Source: Desulfobulbus sp. Tol-SR
GTDB taxonomy: Bacteria; Desulfobacterota; Desulfobulbia; Desulfobulbales; Desulfocapsaceae
Direction of reading: 5' to 3'
Assembly: GCA_000769715.1 (NCBI GenBank)
Contig: JROS01000007.1
Location: forward strand, 26,307-90,306
DNA length: 64,000 nt
Shown: piece by piece, positions 16,977 to 25,332 of the stretch
How the letters are laid out: each line of letters starts with the position of its first letter
How positions within the stretch are numbered: the first letter of the stretch is position 1
Program-made: the position numbers and the translations under genes
The notes under the pieces: model-generated
What the model saw: only the letters and a program-made list of their open reading frames with translations
What the model was told of the DNA's origin: nothing
The model's database searches: none

Positions 16977-18512
16977 ATGCACACTCTCCAATCCTCGAAA
17001 CGGGCCAGCGGCATCCTCGCGCATATCAGTTCCCTCCCCTCGCCTTACGGTATCGGCGATATCGGACCCTCGAGCTACGCCTTCCTGGATTTTCTCGCCG
17101 CCGCCGGGCAGAGCTGCTGGCAGTTCCTGCCGACCGTCCCCACCAATCCGCTATTTGACAATTCGCCCTACATGAGTTCCTCGGCCTTCGCCGGATCCCC
17201 CCTGCTCATTGCGCCCGACATCCTGTTCACCGAGGGATTGGTCTCCGAATCGGGCCTCCGCGACCACCCCGGCTTCTCGCCCTACAGCACCGATTACGTC
17301 GCGGTCACGGAATACAAGGAACGGCTGCTGACGGAGGCATTCGACCGGTTTTCCGGGTTCGGCGGCAGCGCCTTCCGCCGTTTTGCGGCGGCAGCGCCCT
17401 GGCTCGATGACTACGCCCTGTTCATGACCATCAAGGAGCGGTTCGGCAACGCCGGCTGGTTCGACTGGCCCCCGGAACTGGCGCAGCGGCATGCCGATGC
17501 GCTTGCCTCCTTCAGACAGGAAAACATGTCGCGGTTCCGCTATTTCCAGTTCGAGCAGTTCGAATTTTTCCGCCAGTGGGACCTGTTGCGCCTGGCCGCG
17601 CAGAAGGCGGGCGTCCGCCTGTTCGGCGACATCCCGATCTATGTCGGCCTCGACAGTGTCGACGTCTGGTCCCACCAGCCGATCTTCGCCCTCGATGACC
17701 GGACGCTGCTGCCGACCCACGTCGCCGGCGTCCCCCCCGACTATTTCAGCGCCACCGGCCAGCGCTGGGGCAACCCCCTGTATCGCTGGGATCGCGACGA
17801 AGAGGCGACCGATAATCTCCTGCTCGACTGGTGGACCAGCCGGATCGCGGCAATCTTCAACATGGTCGACATGGCCCGGATCGATCACTTCCGCGGCTTC
17901 GAATCCTACTGGTCGATTCCGGCGGCCAACGACACGGCCGTCGAGGGGCAATGGCGGCATGGCCCCGGCAAGGCCTTCTTCGACCGGATCTTCGACCGGT
18001 TGGGCCGGCTCGACATCATCGCCGAGGATCTTGGCATCATCACCCCCGAGGTTTCGACGCTGCGCGACAGCCTAGGATTTCCCGGCATGAAGGTCCTCCA
18101 GTTCGCCTTCGACGGCAACCCCGACAACAGCTTTCTGCCATACAATTTCACGACGCCTCACTGCGTGGTCTACACCGGCACCCATGACAACGACACGACC
18201 GTCGGCTGGTTTCTCAGCGACCGGATCAACGACGGGATGCGCCGGGAGATCAAGCGTCATGCCAACCGCCGGCTGGACGATGGCAGTGGAATCCATGAAG
18301 ACCTGATCTACCTGGCAATGTCATCAACCGGCCGGTTAACGATCCTGCCGCTCCAGGATGTACTCGGCTTCGGCAGCGACTGCCGGATGAATACTCCCGG
18401 CCTGGCGAGCGGGAACTGGCGATGGCGCTGTGCGGCGGAATTCCTCACCCCGGAGCGGGCGGCATTCCTCCATGACCTGACAGTGCGCTTTGGCCGGGAA
18501 CGAAATCCGTGA
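16977..18512 (+). CDS. malQ: 4-alpha-glucanotransferase (amylomaltase, GH77)
   Basis: A 511-residue GH77 enzyme that transfers alpha-1,4-glucan segments between maltodextrins. The start region SGILAHISSLPSPYGIGDIG, the nucleophile in RIDHFRGFESYW, the acid/base Glu in IIAEDLG and the third acid in THDNDT are all present, and the length is normal for the short bacterial form. It probably works in glycogen or maltodextrin turnover; no other glycogen genes are in the window. Start chosen at the ATG before MHTLQ, with only a weak ribosome site. tRNA-Glu follows on the same strand. Confidence 0.93.
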   Translation: MHTLQSSKRASGILAHISSLPSPYGIGDIGPSSYAFLDFLAAAGQSCWQFLPTVPTNPLFDNSPYMSSSAFAGSPLLIAPDILFTEGLVSESGLRDHPGFSPYSTDYVAVTEYKERLLTEAFDRFSGFGGSAFRRFAAAAPWLDDYALFMTIKERFGNAGWFDWPPELAQRHADALASFRQENMSRFRYFQFEQFEFFRQWDLLRLAAQKAGVRLFGDIPIYVGLDSVDVWSHQPIFALDDRTLLPTHVAGVPPDYFSATGQRWGNPLYRWDRDEEATDNLLLDWWTSRIAAIFNMVDMARIDHFRGFESYWSIPAANDTAVEGQWRHGPGKAFFDRIFDRLGRLDIIAEDLGIITPEVSTLRDSLGFPGMKVLQFAFDGNPDNSFLPYNFTTPHCVVYTGTHDNDTTVGWFLSDRINDGMRREIKRHANRRLDDGSGIHEDLIYLAMSSTGRLTILPLQDVLGFGSDCRMNTPGLASGNWRWRCAAEFLTPERAAFLHDLTVRFGRERNP

Positions 18513-18580
18513 TGATTGACCCCTTGCAATCAAACGGAATTCTTCCCTCGAATGAAAAACAGCTCGGCGAGAACAAAGCC

Positions 18581-18609
18581 TTGACAAGCCCCATACAGTC
18601 TTGTAAAAG
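18581..18609 (+). promoter_or_regulatory. Sigma-70 promoter of tRNA-Glu
   Basis: TTGACA at 18581-18586, 17-bp spacer, TAAAAG at 18604-18609, about 15 bases before the mature tRNA 5' end. The perfect -35 and correct spacing make this the clearest promoter in the window. Confidence 0.75.
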
Positions 18610-18623
18610 AGTCAGCACATTTT

Positions 18624-18699
18624 GGCCCCATCGTCTAGTGGCCTAGGACACTGGCCTCTCACGCCGGTAACAGGGGTTCGAGTCCCCTTGGGGTCACCA
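18624..18699 (+). tRNA. tRNA-Glu (CTC)
   Basis: A 76-base cloverleaf. The acceptor stem GGCCCCA pairs with TGGGGTC (one G-T pair), then ACCA, so the CCA end is encoded. The anticodon stem CTGGC/GCCGG encloses loop CTCTCAC with anticodon CTC. The T arm is CAGGG/CCCTT-like with GTTCGAG. The sequence closely follows bacterial tRNA-Glu. It has its own promoter at 18581-18609 and terminator at 18708-18741. Confidence 0.97.
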
Positions 18700-18707
18700 A
18701 ACAATTC

Positions 18708-18741
18708 AGCCACTCAGGAGATTATCCCGGGTGGCTTTTTT
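18708..18741 (+). terminator. Intrinsic terminator after tRNA-Glu
   Basis: Stem AGCCAC (18708-18713) pairs with GTGGCT (18731-18736), with TTTTTTG following. The loop is large (17 bases), but the U-run and position 9 bases after the tRNA make it convincing. Confidence 0.75.
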
Positions 18742-18984
18742 GTTTTCGAAGGTTTTTCAGAGGGCTTTTAATTTTTGAGCTCACCTTTCAATTATTGCCG
18801 CATGGATGGACGATGCCGCCCATGCAGTCGAAACTGCCGATCACCACAAGGGGTAGAGACCGCGACCATCTTGTCAATCCAACAAACCTTTCCGCTTGCC
18901 TCGCAGGAAGTTCCGCCTGGTGATGCCTTCTCCGATCAGGTGGCACCGAGTCGATCCGACAGTGATTCTTAAACCGCACTGATC

Positions 18985-19167
18985 CTATTTCAGGCGCGGA
19001 TCAATCCCGGTGAACCCGCACTCCGGGGTGTAGCACGTGACATTCAGAAACTCGCATTTCTCATGGCAGGCCGGGCATTCTTCCGGCGGCAGCGGTATCT
19101 GTATCGTGTTGCCGCAGTTTTGACACTTCCAGAATGGATCAGGTGTTTGTTGTTTGTTTTCAGCCAT
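18985..19167 (-). CDS. Small rubredoxin-like zinc-ribbon protein
   Basis: A 60-residue protein with seven cysteines. CQNCG and CPACH form a CxxC-x12-CxxC pair like the metal knot of rubredoxin or the rubrerythrin C-terminal domain, with three more cysteines downstream (CEF, CYTPEC). It could bind iron or zinc as a small electron carrier, a common accessory in sulfate reducers, which is inference. It stands alone: the nearest gene on the same strand is several kilobases away. AGGAGGTAATTT precedes the ATG. Confidence 0.75.
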   Translation of the reverse strand: MAENKQQTPDPFWKCQNCGNTIQIPLPPEECPACHEKCEFLNVTCYTPECGFTGIDPRLK

Positions 19168-19612
19168 AAATTACCTCCTTTTCCGATCTCATCTTCAACC
19201 AGGATCGTTGCGCCCTCGTGGTCATCCCGGATGAACCGTGGAACATGTACCTTTTACTTCAGCATAGCCCGGGGAGGATGTCAAATGGTCGCTCTTGTCG
19301 GGAAGAGTAATGCAGCCACCTTTTCGTTGCAGGCCGGAGCGGATGGCGTCTGTGCGTGACCACGGCTCAGGTCCGGAAAATGTTTCCGGCCGGTCGGGTG
19401 TACCCTCGATGCCACAGACGGTGAAGACCCGAGGCGTTCCGAGCCATCGGTTCCGTGATGACAAGGCCCCTTTTCCTTTGAAGGATCTTTGGATATAGTA
19501 GCTGTGAAGGAGTACCGGGATGCTGGAGTGGTTCATGCGAATGAGCGCATGAATCAGATTCCGTCCAACACCGCTTCACCAGGGGCCACCCACAAGGAAA
19601 GAGACATCACCG
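19168..19612. other. Intergenic region, 445 bp, no convincing gene
   Basis: A 104-codon minus-strand open frame crosses it but lacks a ribosome site and family resemblance. The region separates the divergent rubredoxin-like gene and a small membrane protein gene and presumably contains their promoters. Confidence 0.45.
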
Positions 19613-19939
19613 ATGACTGAAGAGCTTGCGCCCGGACAGGATATGACTGCAGATACCGCCGGGACCATCTATCGCTTCGTGAATAAAGACACCAACGCTG
19701 AATTCCTCATCCAGCAGGTACGCTATGAAGGTTCGGAGGTAAAAATCGGAGATGTGATAGAGATTCATGTGCCGAACAGCAAACCAGCCTATTTTACTGT
19801 CGATTCCGTAGAAGGCGGAGAAACCGTCGTCGTCCGTCTCGTCCGGGCACGCAACAACTTGTGGAAAACACTACTGATACTGGCAATTCTGGGCGCGTCC
19901 TGGTTCATCATAGCGTATGTCCTGGAGTTGATCTTCTGA
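19613..19939 (+). CDS. Small C-terminally anchored membrane protein, hypothetical
   Basis: A 108-residue protein. Residues 1-80 look like a compact soluble beta-rich domain (KIGDVIEIHVP, YFTVDSVEGGETVVVRLV), followed by one C-terminal membrane helix around 85-106. I do not recognise the family. The AAGGAAAG ahead of the ATG at 19613 is a plausible ribosome site with long spacing. It belongs to the gene-poor stretch of short orphan genes. Confidence 0.6.
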   Translation: MTEELAPGQDMTADTAGTIYRFVNKDTNAEFLIQQVRYEGSEVKIGDVIEIHVPNSKPAYFTVDSVEGGETVVVRLVRARNNLWKTLLILAILGASWFIIAYVLELIF

Positions 19940-20338
19940 TATGGTGTTTTTGACCATCCCCTCTCGCTGGTCAGAAGGGTTGAAGTCCCATGGGGCAGCG
20001 TTCAGCAGAGCGAAGGGTCACACGTCGCTCTGCCGCTCCTTTCAGGTGTCCACCGGCACCATCCACCGGTATGCCCCACACTGTCCTTTGCCTCCCTCCA
20101 TCTTTCGATCTCGACGGCAGCAGGCTGATCTCGGCCTCAACCATCATTCTGGCCTCTATTTTGCATCTCTCGTCTATCAGGAGCAACCGAAACCGCCACA
20201 ATCACCTGCATGATTGTCCAGAACCAACCCAAACGATCTCCATCTTGCAGATTTTCTGTTGTTCCAAATAGATAGCTCACACGATCATGGTGATATTTTT
20301 CTGTGGCATGCGTCCGTCACAGGTAGGGTGTAAACAGA
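19940..20338. other. Intergenic region, 400 bp, with a 9-bp inverted repeat
   Basis: No gene is convincing. A perfect stem GCAGAGCGA/TCGCTCTGC at 20005-20013 and 20025-20033 has no U-run, so it is not an intrinsic terminator. It could be an RNA structure or an operator, or chance. Confidence 0.35.
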
Positions 20339-20611
20339 ATGCACGTCTTTCCCAGCACAATCGCCAACAACTCCGCCACGAAAAAAGTTTCCAAGGATGA
20401 AGATCGGTTTCTTGAATTCCTGATCTCTCAGCCTCATGATTTTTTTGGATTTTCAGTATACGAGCTTATGAAAATTGACCGCCGGACGGCGATACGCAAT
20501 ATCATGGCACGCATCGGCCCGCAGCATAAGGAAACCGTCGAACAATATTTTATCATCATCGACAGATTAAGAGGGTGCGGGAGGCTTCCTTCAGATCTCG
20601 TCGCAAAGTAG
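20339..20611 (+). CDS. Hypothetical 90-residue protein
   Basis: A 90-residue soluble, mainly helical protein; no known motif. GGGTG is about 10 bases before the ATG. The mixed, balanced amino acid composition (few Arg/Pro runs, unlike the shadow frames) favours a real gene, but no homology is recognised. Neighbours give no clue. Confidence 0.45.
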   Translation: MHVFPSTIANNSATKKVSKDEDRFLEFLISQPHDFFGFSVYELMKIDRRTAIRNIMARIGPQHKETVEQYFIIIDRLRGCGRLPSDLVAK

Positions 20612-20943
20612 CGGCCAGCAGCGGAGAACGGCGCCTTTTCCCGCCTCGTCCGGGTTTGCGCGCTGTTCCATATTTTGTCACTTCCTACCGAATTTTGACC
20701 CTGCAGTCGGTTCTGCCGGTAGTGTATGCAGGAATTGCCACCGGTCCGGGTCCCGTTTCGTTCTCTCCGCCGGTAAACTTTCCGGTTGTCCAGTCAATGT
20801 GTCCGGCCAACCGGGCTGGAAATGCCGTTCGACAGAGGGGGTAAAAAAGAGGCGGACAGCACACCCCTGCCGCCACCATTACCGAATTTTTCCGGATAAT
20901 TGAATTGAGACCCATCCGACGAGGTTCTCCACCGTCGAGCGGG
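20612..20943. other. Intergenic region, 330 bp, nothing recognised
   Basis: It lies between two small convergent genes. Open frames here are short and without a ribosome site. No hairpin with a U-run was seen. Confidence 0.4.
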
Positions 20944-21216
20944 TCAGTCGATGCTCAACTCCATGTCTCTCAGCAGGTCCTCAACCGTTTTTCCGGAAAG
21001 ACCGGCCCTGTACCCTCTCCCCATGGCAGCCTTGGTCGTGTCGGGATCGTCGACCAGGGTCATGAACAAGCCATGTTCCTGCCGGGTGGCGAACGCTTCG
21101 CCATGAAAATGACACCTCAGGCCGCGCATATACCCGTTGAGAAACGCCGAATACGCCTGGACCGAAATAAGCGACTGTGCCGCCGCGATGTTGTGTAAAA
21201 ATTCCTGCTCCGGCAT
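20944..21216 (-). CDS. Hypothetical 90-residue soluble protein
   Basis: A helical protein with no recognised family; it begins MPEQEFLHNIAAAQSLISVQ. The strong ribosome site AGGGGGAAGG precedes two ATGs, at 21222 and 21216; the latter has the better spacing (seven bases). The frame also continues upstream to 21249. Sensible composition supports a real gene. Confidence 0.55.
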   Translation of the reverse strand: MPEQEFLHNIAAAQSLISVQAYSAFLNGYMRGLRCHFHGEAFATRQEHGLFMTLVDDPDTTKAAMGRGYRAGLSGKTVEDLLRDMELSID

Positions 21217-22261
21217 TACCATACCTTCCCCCTTGTTCGTCGTCGGCATGTACCATCAGCCGGATATATATCCGGCTGCCTATGGTTTTCCCGGCAATAG
21301 CAGTATACGAATTCAGCGAATTCACCACCCCCGTCGATTTGTCCAGTCTCCTCTTTCTCTTCTGCGGAACATTGCTTCAGCATAATCGGATACACCCACT
21401 TTTTTTCCATATTTGCGGAAATAAGGCAGGATGGAGGAGGAAATGAACTATGCCCTACTACCACCGCGCTGATTCAAAAAAGGCCATCCGTTGCCGTCCG
21501 GTGTCCGGATGCAGCCGGATCCAGCCGCTCAGGCTCACTTTCGGTGGTTCCGCATTATTCGTTGCAGGGCCAATTCAACGTGAGGTCCAAGGCCCTGGTT
21601 GCTGCGATTCTCACAGTCGTTTCCGAGTGGCGATTATCGATCGATTCGGCATTACCGTGATTACCGGCCACGATCGAGGGGAAGCCTCCCGTCCCGATAG
21701 CCTCGAATTATCTTAAGAAATTAGCAAGATGGCATTCTTGTTTGTGCCGGAACATATTCAAATTCCGGAATCTATGGTATAAACATACTCGATGATGACA
21801 GCAAGCCGGCCATTTCAACACAATACCATATATGCGGCGTGACATGGCCGGCAGTCTGATCTTTTATGCGATTCCACTGACCGCGTGGCCCGCGCCCCTC
21901 TGGCACGCCGCTGTCAAGCCTGTCTCAATAGACAAGCCACATTGCAGTGGAAATTCAGGCAGATAAATGAGTGCTCGGGTTGTCCGGCTGAACCTTTTTG
22001 TGTTCCCAAACGGTACTTTTGCAGGTATGTTTTTGTGGTGATTCTGACCGTACAGGCCTTTGACAGAATCCAGGCGACAACAGGTGGTATCATGGGAATA
22101 CTCTTCATCGTCACCACAAGTGACGAACAACTCCCACGTACCGGAAACATCAGCGACCTGCTCCGCCGCCTGGCAGGCCGACCTTGTTTGGAAATATCAA
22201 ACAAACCGACAGGGTCCTCACATCTGATGGACTGTCAAACAAGTTGACAGCAAGACAAGAA
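21217..22261. other. Gene-poor stretch, about 1 kb, no convincing gene
   Basis: Several open frames of 80-120 codons occur on both strands, none with a ribosome site, a signal peptide or a familiar motif. The sequence is less GC-rich than the core genes. It may hold regulatory RNA or decayed genes, but nothing specific can be supported. Confidence 0.4.
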
Positions 22262-22696
22262 ATGATGCATATACGGCTTGTCCCTGTCCTCCTCTTGGCG
22301 TTGTTGTGCCTGACCCCTGGCTCTGTCCAGGCGAAGGAGGTCCAAACCTCTACTGTCAAGGAACTGGTCAAGGCGAGGCATAGCTGGGATGGCACGCCGC
22401 TGCCTGCCTATCCTGCCGGTAAGGCGGAAATCACTCTCCTCCGGATCACCATTCCGCCCGGGGCAAGGTTGCCTCTGCACCGGCATCCGCTCATTAACGC
22501 CGGGGTTCTGGTGCACGGTCAACTGACTGTGGTCACCAGGGACGGGAAGATGCTGCACTTGAAGGCGGGAGATCCGATAATCGAGGTTGTCGATACCTGG
22601 CATTACGGGAAAAATGAGGGTGCGGATCCTGCGGAGATCATTGTCTTCTACGCCGGCAGTCCCGACCAGCCGCTGAGCATCAAGAAGGACCGGTGA
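22262..22696 (+). CDS. Exported cupin-domain protein
   Basis: About 144 residues: a signal peptide (around 1-26, ending VQAKE) followed by one cupin barrel. The cupin metal-site pattern is seen in PPGARLPLHRHPLINAGVLVHGQ and in WHYGKNEG. It is probably a periplasmic small-molecule binding or quality-control protein; the function is unknown. ATG at 22262 (or the next ATG at 22265) fits the signal peptide, while the frame stays open upstream. The ribosome site is weak. Confidence 0.75.
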   Translation: MMHIRLVPVLLLALLCLTPGSVQAKEVQTSTVKELVKARHSWDGTPLPAYPAGKAEITLLRITIPPGARLPLHRHPLINAGVLVHGQLTVVTRDGKMLHLKAGDPIIEVVDTWHYGKNEGADPAEIIVFYAGSPDQPLSIKKDR

Positions 22697-22792
22697 AGAG
22701 GTTTGGGGGTAGAAACTACAGGATGCCACCCACGATCAACCATCAGGACAGGCCCCCCTGAAGAAAAAATACGCTAGCTGAAGAGGCATGAC

Positions 22793-22993
22793 ATGGTAAA
22801 TCTCATAAAAAAAATAGCCATCTATCTGTTGATCCTGCTTGGGATCTCGTACGGATATCAATATCTGACCGGCAGGAGCATCGTGACCTTGCCGCGTGAT
22901 ATCGTCGAAAAACTGCAGGAAAAAGAACCCTCCGCCGATTCAACAAACCCCAAATATTACAAAAAGCCGAACGAGGACCTGCTCAAGAACTGA
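22793..22993 (+). CDS. Small single-pass membrane protein, hypothetical
   Basis: A 66-residue protein with one N-terminal membrane helix (around 5-24) and a short charged tail rich in Lys and Glu. A GAAGAGG lies about nine bases upstream of the ATG. No family recognised. It follows the cupin gene by 97 bp on the same strand, so they could be linked. Confidence 0.55.
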   Translation: MVNLIKKIAIYLLILLGISYGYQYLTGRSIVTLPRDIVEKLQEKEPSADSTNPKYYKKPNEDLLKN

Positions 22994-23012
22994 GATGTGG
23001 CCCAAAGTCCGT

Positions 23013-23744
23013 CTACGATGCGTCTCCAGTCTGCACTGGAGATGGTAATGGCTTCTGCTCATACATCAGCAGGAAGAGCAGCAAGAGGACAAAGATGCCG
23101 ACATGGAGGGCGAGCAGCAGAAAGGTTGTCGGCAGTTGACTTTCAGCATCCATCCGTACGATTTTCGCTTCCACATCCTGCGAAGATTGCTGCCGGAAGA
23201 TCTTTTTGTCCTGCTCGTTCGGCGCGTAGACCGCAAACCCTCCCTCGCCTGTCTTGTATGGCACCGCAACGGAAAAATGCTGGTAAGCCGTCGTCAAACA
23301 ATAACCGTTACACAGAAATACCTTTCCGGCATAAGGGGCCGTAACGAAATGGTGAAAAATGTAACGGTTATTTCGTAACGGCCCCTAAATATACCGCGCG
23401 GCATACTGGCTTCTTACAGCATCTTTTTTCCCGGCCAGCAACCCCGCGATAGGCGGGAAAATCCCTTTGCCGGCGCTGCGCTCATGTGTCTTCCATGAAG
23501 TGTAATTCCGTTCCAGGGCGAATACCAGCAGAGCCACATTGGCGAGAAATATTCCTGCCAGAATCACCACCCCCAGTTTCTTCCCATCCTGAACACTGAG
23601 CCAGAGACTGATGGGGAGAAAGATCGACAGGAGAACGACAAACGGGTACTGAACCGCATCCCTCAGGACCACCTCCGGCAGAAAGACATAACCGGCGATC
23701 ATCAGGCCCCACAACAGCAGAGTTATTCGTGGCAGATGCTTCAT
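23013..23744 (-). pseudogene. Membrane-protein gene split by a 99-bp element
   Basis: Two minus-strand open frames flank the element at 23284-23388. The upstream part (from about ATG 23744, four membrane helices, ending ...AARYI at a TAG formed inside the element) and the downstream part (to 23013, with a periplasmic segment KTGEGGFAVYAPNEQ and one C-terminal helix around FLLLALHVGIFVLLLLFLL) fall in the same frame. Removing the 99-bp core and one TAA (102 bp, 34 codons) joins them as ARYI-YQHFSVAVPYKT without a stop. This is strong evidence for one original gene of about 210 residues. Family unrecognised. A TTG or internal start could still express the downstream piece. Confidence 0.75.
23284..23388 (+). 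mobile_element. MITE-like element, copy A
   Basis: 105 bp, identical over its whole length to the minus strand of 55144-55248. The core (23287-23385, 99 bp) is flanked by TAA on both sides (23284-23286 and 23386-23388), which looks like a 3-bp target duplication. The ends are imperfect 26-bp inverted repeats (23287-23312 and 23360-23385, 19 of 26 positions matching), with the inner 13 bp AATAACCGTTACA perfect. It has no coding capacity for a transposase, so it would move in trans. The inner half also forms a long hairpin (GGGGCCGTAACGAAAT against ATTTCGTAACGGCCCC, one mismatch). Confidence 0.8.
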
Positions 23745-23862
23745 CTTTTCCTCCTGGATCGTGCCCCGATGCCAATCGATGCCCTTTTTTTTCACCGCAC
23801 CAGCCGGAGCACACGAGACAATCTCTCAATTCAATGATATTTGAACACACTCCCCGCCTCAC

Positions 23863-24345
23863 ATGACCGGACTGGAACGATTCGACAACCGCCATTATGA
23901 TGAAACCGATCCGATCAGCAGGAAAAAACGGCTGATATCTCGGATCATCCTGTTCCTGGCCGTCTTCACCGTGTCGGTCATCGCCGGGTCATGTCTGTAC
24001 ATCTTCCGCGATCCCATCCATCAAGCCTCCAGAGGCGTGTCAACAACGCTGCAGGCTGGGATCAAAACACATTTTGCCGACGGGTTCAACACGGATGCCG
24101 TCATCCCGTTTCTCCAGGATGTCTTCACCGGTCGAAATACGCCCGCCGCTTCCCCCCCGGACAACCCGAAGGCCGTCGGCAGCGCCGCCGCCTTCCTCTA
24201 TACGGTTGAAGTGACCGGCGGCGGCAGGATCGAAGGGCGGAACATCACGTCCGACAAGGAGACCGTCACGGTCGTGGATGATTCCGGCGTCCAGGTCCAG
24301 ATCGACAGAGATCGAGTGGTACGGATCACCAGGATGCCGCTGTAA
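23863..24345 (+). CDS. Membrane-anchored hypothetical protein
   Basis: A 160-residue protein: basic N-terminus, one membrane helix (around 25-47), then an extracytoplasmic region of about 110 residues with a compact C-terminal beta-rich piece (TVEVTGGGRIEGRNITSDKETVTVVDDSGVQ, shown only in part here). The C-terminal part resembles small barrel or Sm-like domains found in exported proteins, which is weak inference. It is convergent with the small Cys protein gene and divergent from the split gene. Confidence 0.6.
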   Translation: MTGLERFDNRHYDETDPISRKKRLISRIILFLAVFTVSVIAGSCLYIFRDPIHQASRGVSTTLQAGIKTHFADGFNTDAVIPFLQDVFTGRNTPAASPPDNPKAVGSAAAFLYTVEVTGGGRIEGRNITSDKETVTVVDDSGVQVQIDRDRVVRITRMPL

Positions 24346-24373
24346 GCCCCTCGGCATCTCCTGCCGCCACTGT

Positions 24374-24583
24374 TTACGAGGCCGACAGCGCCGCCTCCTT
24401 TTTGGCCTTGATCCAACCCAGCCTGATATAATACTGCTGGCCGCAATCACGCCATGACGGGCAGGTATCTTCGTTGCGTTTGAGCGGATAGATGTCCATT
24501 TTTTCAACCCGGCAGACACCGGAAAAAATATCGTCGAGCCGGTAATATTTGCAGTGAAGACAATCTTTCCGTATCGTACTCAT
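24374..24583 (-). CDS. Small CxxC protein at the end of the biotin operon
   Basis: A 69-residue protein with four cysteines: CLHC near residues 8-11, then Cys24 and Cys41. The spacing (CxxC, 12, 16) is compatible with one metal ion or a small FeS site. Its ATG overlaps the bioD stop (ATGA), so it is co-translated with bioD. Family unknown. Its position at the end of a biotin operon hints at a supporting role in biotin formation or in radical SAM cluster chemistry, which is inference. Confidence 0.65.
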   Translation of the reverse strand: MSTIRKDCLHCKYYRLDDIFSGVCRVEKMDIYPLKRNEDTCPSWRDCGQQYYIRLGWIKAKKEAALSAS

Positions 24584-25332
24584 GCGTTTTTTCCCTGTAT
24601 TGTTGATATATTCACAACTTCATCCCGTTCCCGTTTCTCCCCAAAGAGACAGGAGAAATCGGTAGTGTCGCATGCTGTCGTCGCGCCGGGGAAAGGGCCG
24701 AGATCAACCAGACAGCAGGGGAAAGCGAACCGTGCCAGGAACCGCAGAAAAACCGCGGCGGAGTCAGCGGTAATTCTCGGGTCCTGGTCCGGAAAGCGGT
24801 TATAGACCAGCCCGCGCAGATCGATACCGCGGTGATGCAGGAGTTCGAGGGCCGCGACGGTATGGTTGATCGAACCCAGCCGGGGGCTGGTGACCAGGAT
24901 AACCGGATACCCTTTTTCGCCGATATAATCAAGCAGGGTCACATCCTCGGTCAAGGGCACATGCAGCCCGCCGGCCCCTTCCAGCAGCACGACATCATAG
25001 CGGTCACGCAGGCGGTCCGTGGCCGCGCCGATCAGGCCGCAATCGATCACCTGTCCCGCCAGACGGGCGGCAAGGTGCGGCGAACATGGCGTGCCAAAGA
25101 CATAGGGACAGGTCAGCCCCTGCCGGTCTTCGTCGACAATCCCGCTCCCCATGATCTGCCGGTGGCGCAGGATATCTTCACTGATGCCGGTGCAGCCGGT
25201 CTGGACGATCTTCTGGGTGATGGTCCGCAGACCCTGGCGGACGAGATATTTTGCCAGCAGACCGGTGACGATGGTCTTGCCGATATCGGTATCGATGCCG
25301 CTGATGCAGAAAACTTTGCCCATCGCCGTCAT
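24580..25332 (-). CDS. bioD: Dethiobiotin synthetase
   Basis: About 250 residues. The P-loop is GIDTDIGKT (near residues 10-18), with LLEGAGGLHVPL as the second conserved motif. It closes the ureido ring of dethiobiotin from DAPA, CO2 and ATP. The frame is open upstream but the ATG at 25332 overlaps the bioC stop (ATGA). It is followed by the small CxxC gene with another ATGA overlap. Confidence 0.92.
   Translation of the reverse strand: MTAMGKVFCISGIDTDIGKTIVTGLLAKYLVRQGLRTITQKIVQTGCTGISEDILRHRQIMGSGIVDEDRQGLTCPYVFGTPCSPHLAARLAGQVIDCGLIGAATDRLRDRYDVVLLEGAGGLHVPLTEDVTLLDYIGEKGYPVILVTSPRLGSINHTVAALELLHHRGIDLRGLVYNRFPDQDPRITADSAAVFLRFLARFAFPCCLVDLGPFPGATTACDTTDFSCLFGEKRERDEVVNISTIQGKNA

Noticed and set aside
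20005..20033. 9-bp perfect hairpin as a terminator
   Set aside because: No T-run on either side and no gene ending nearby at the right distance.
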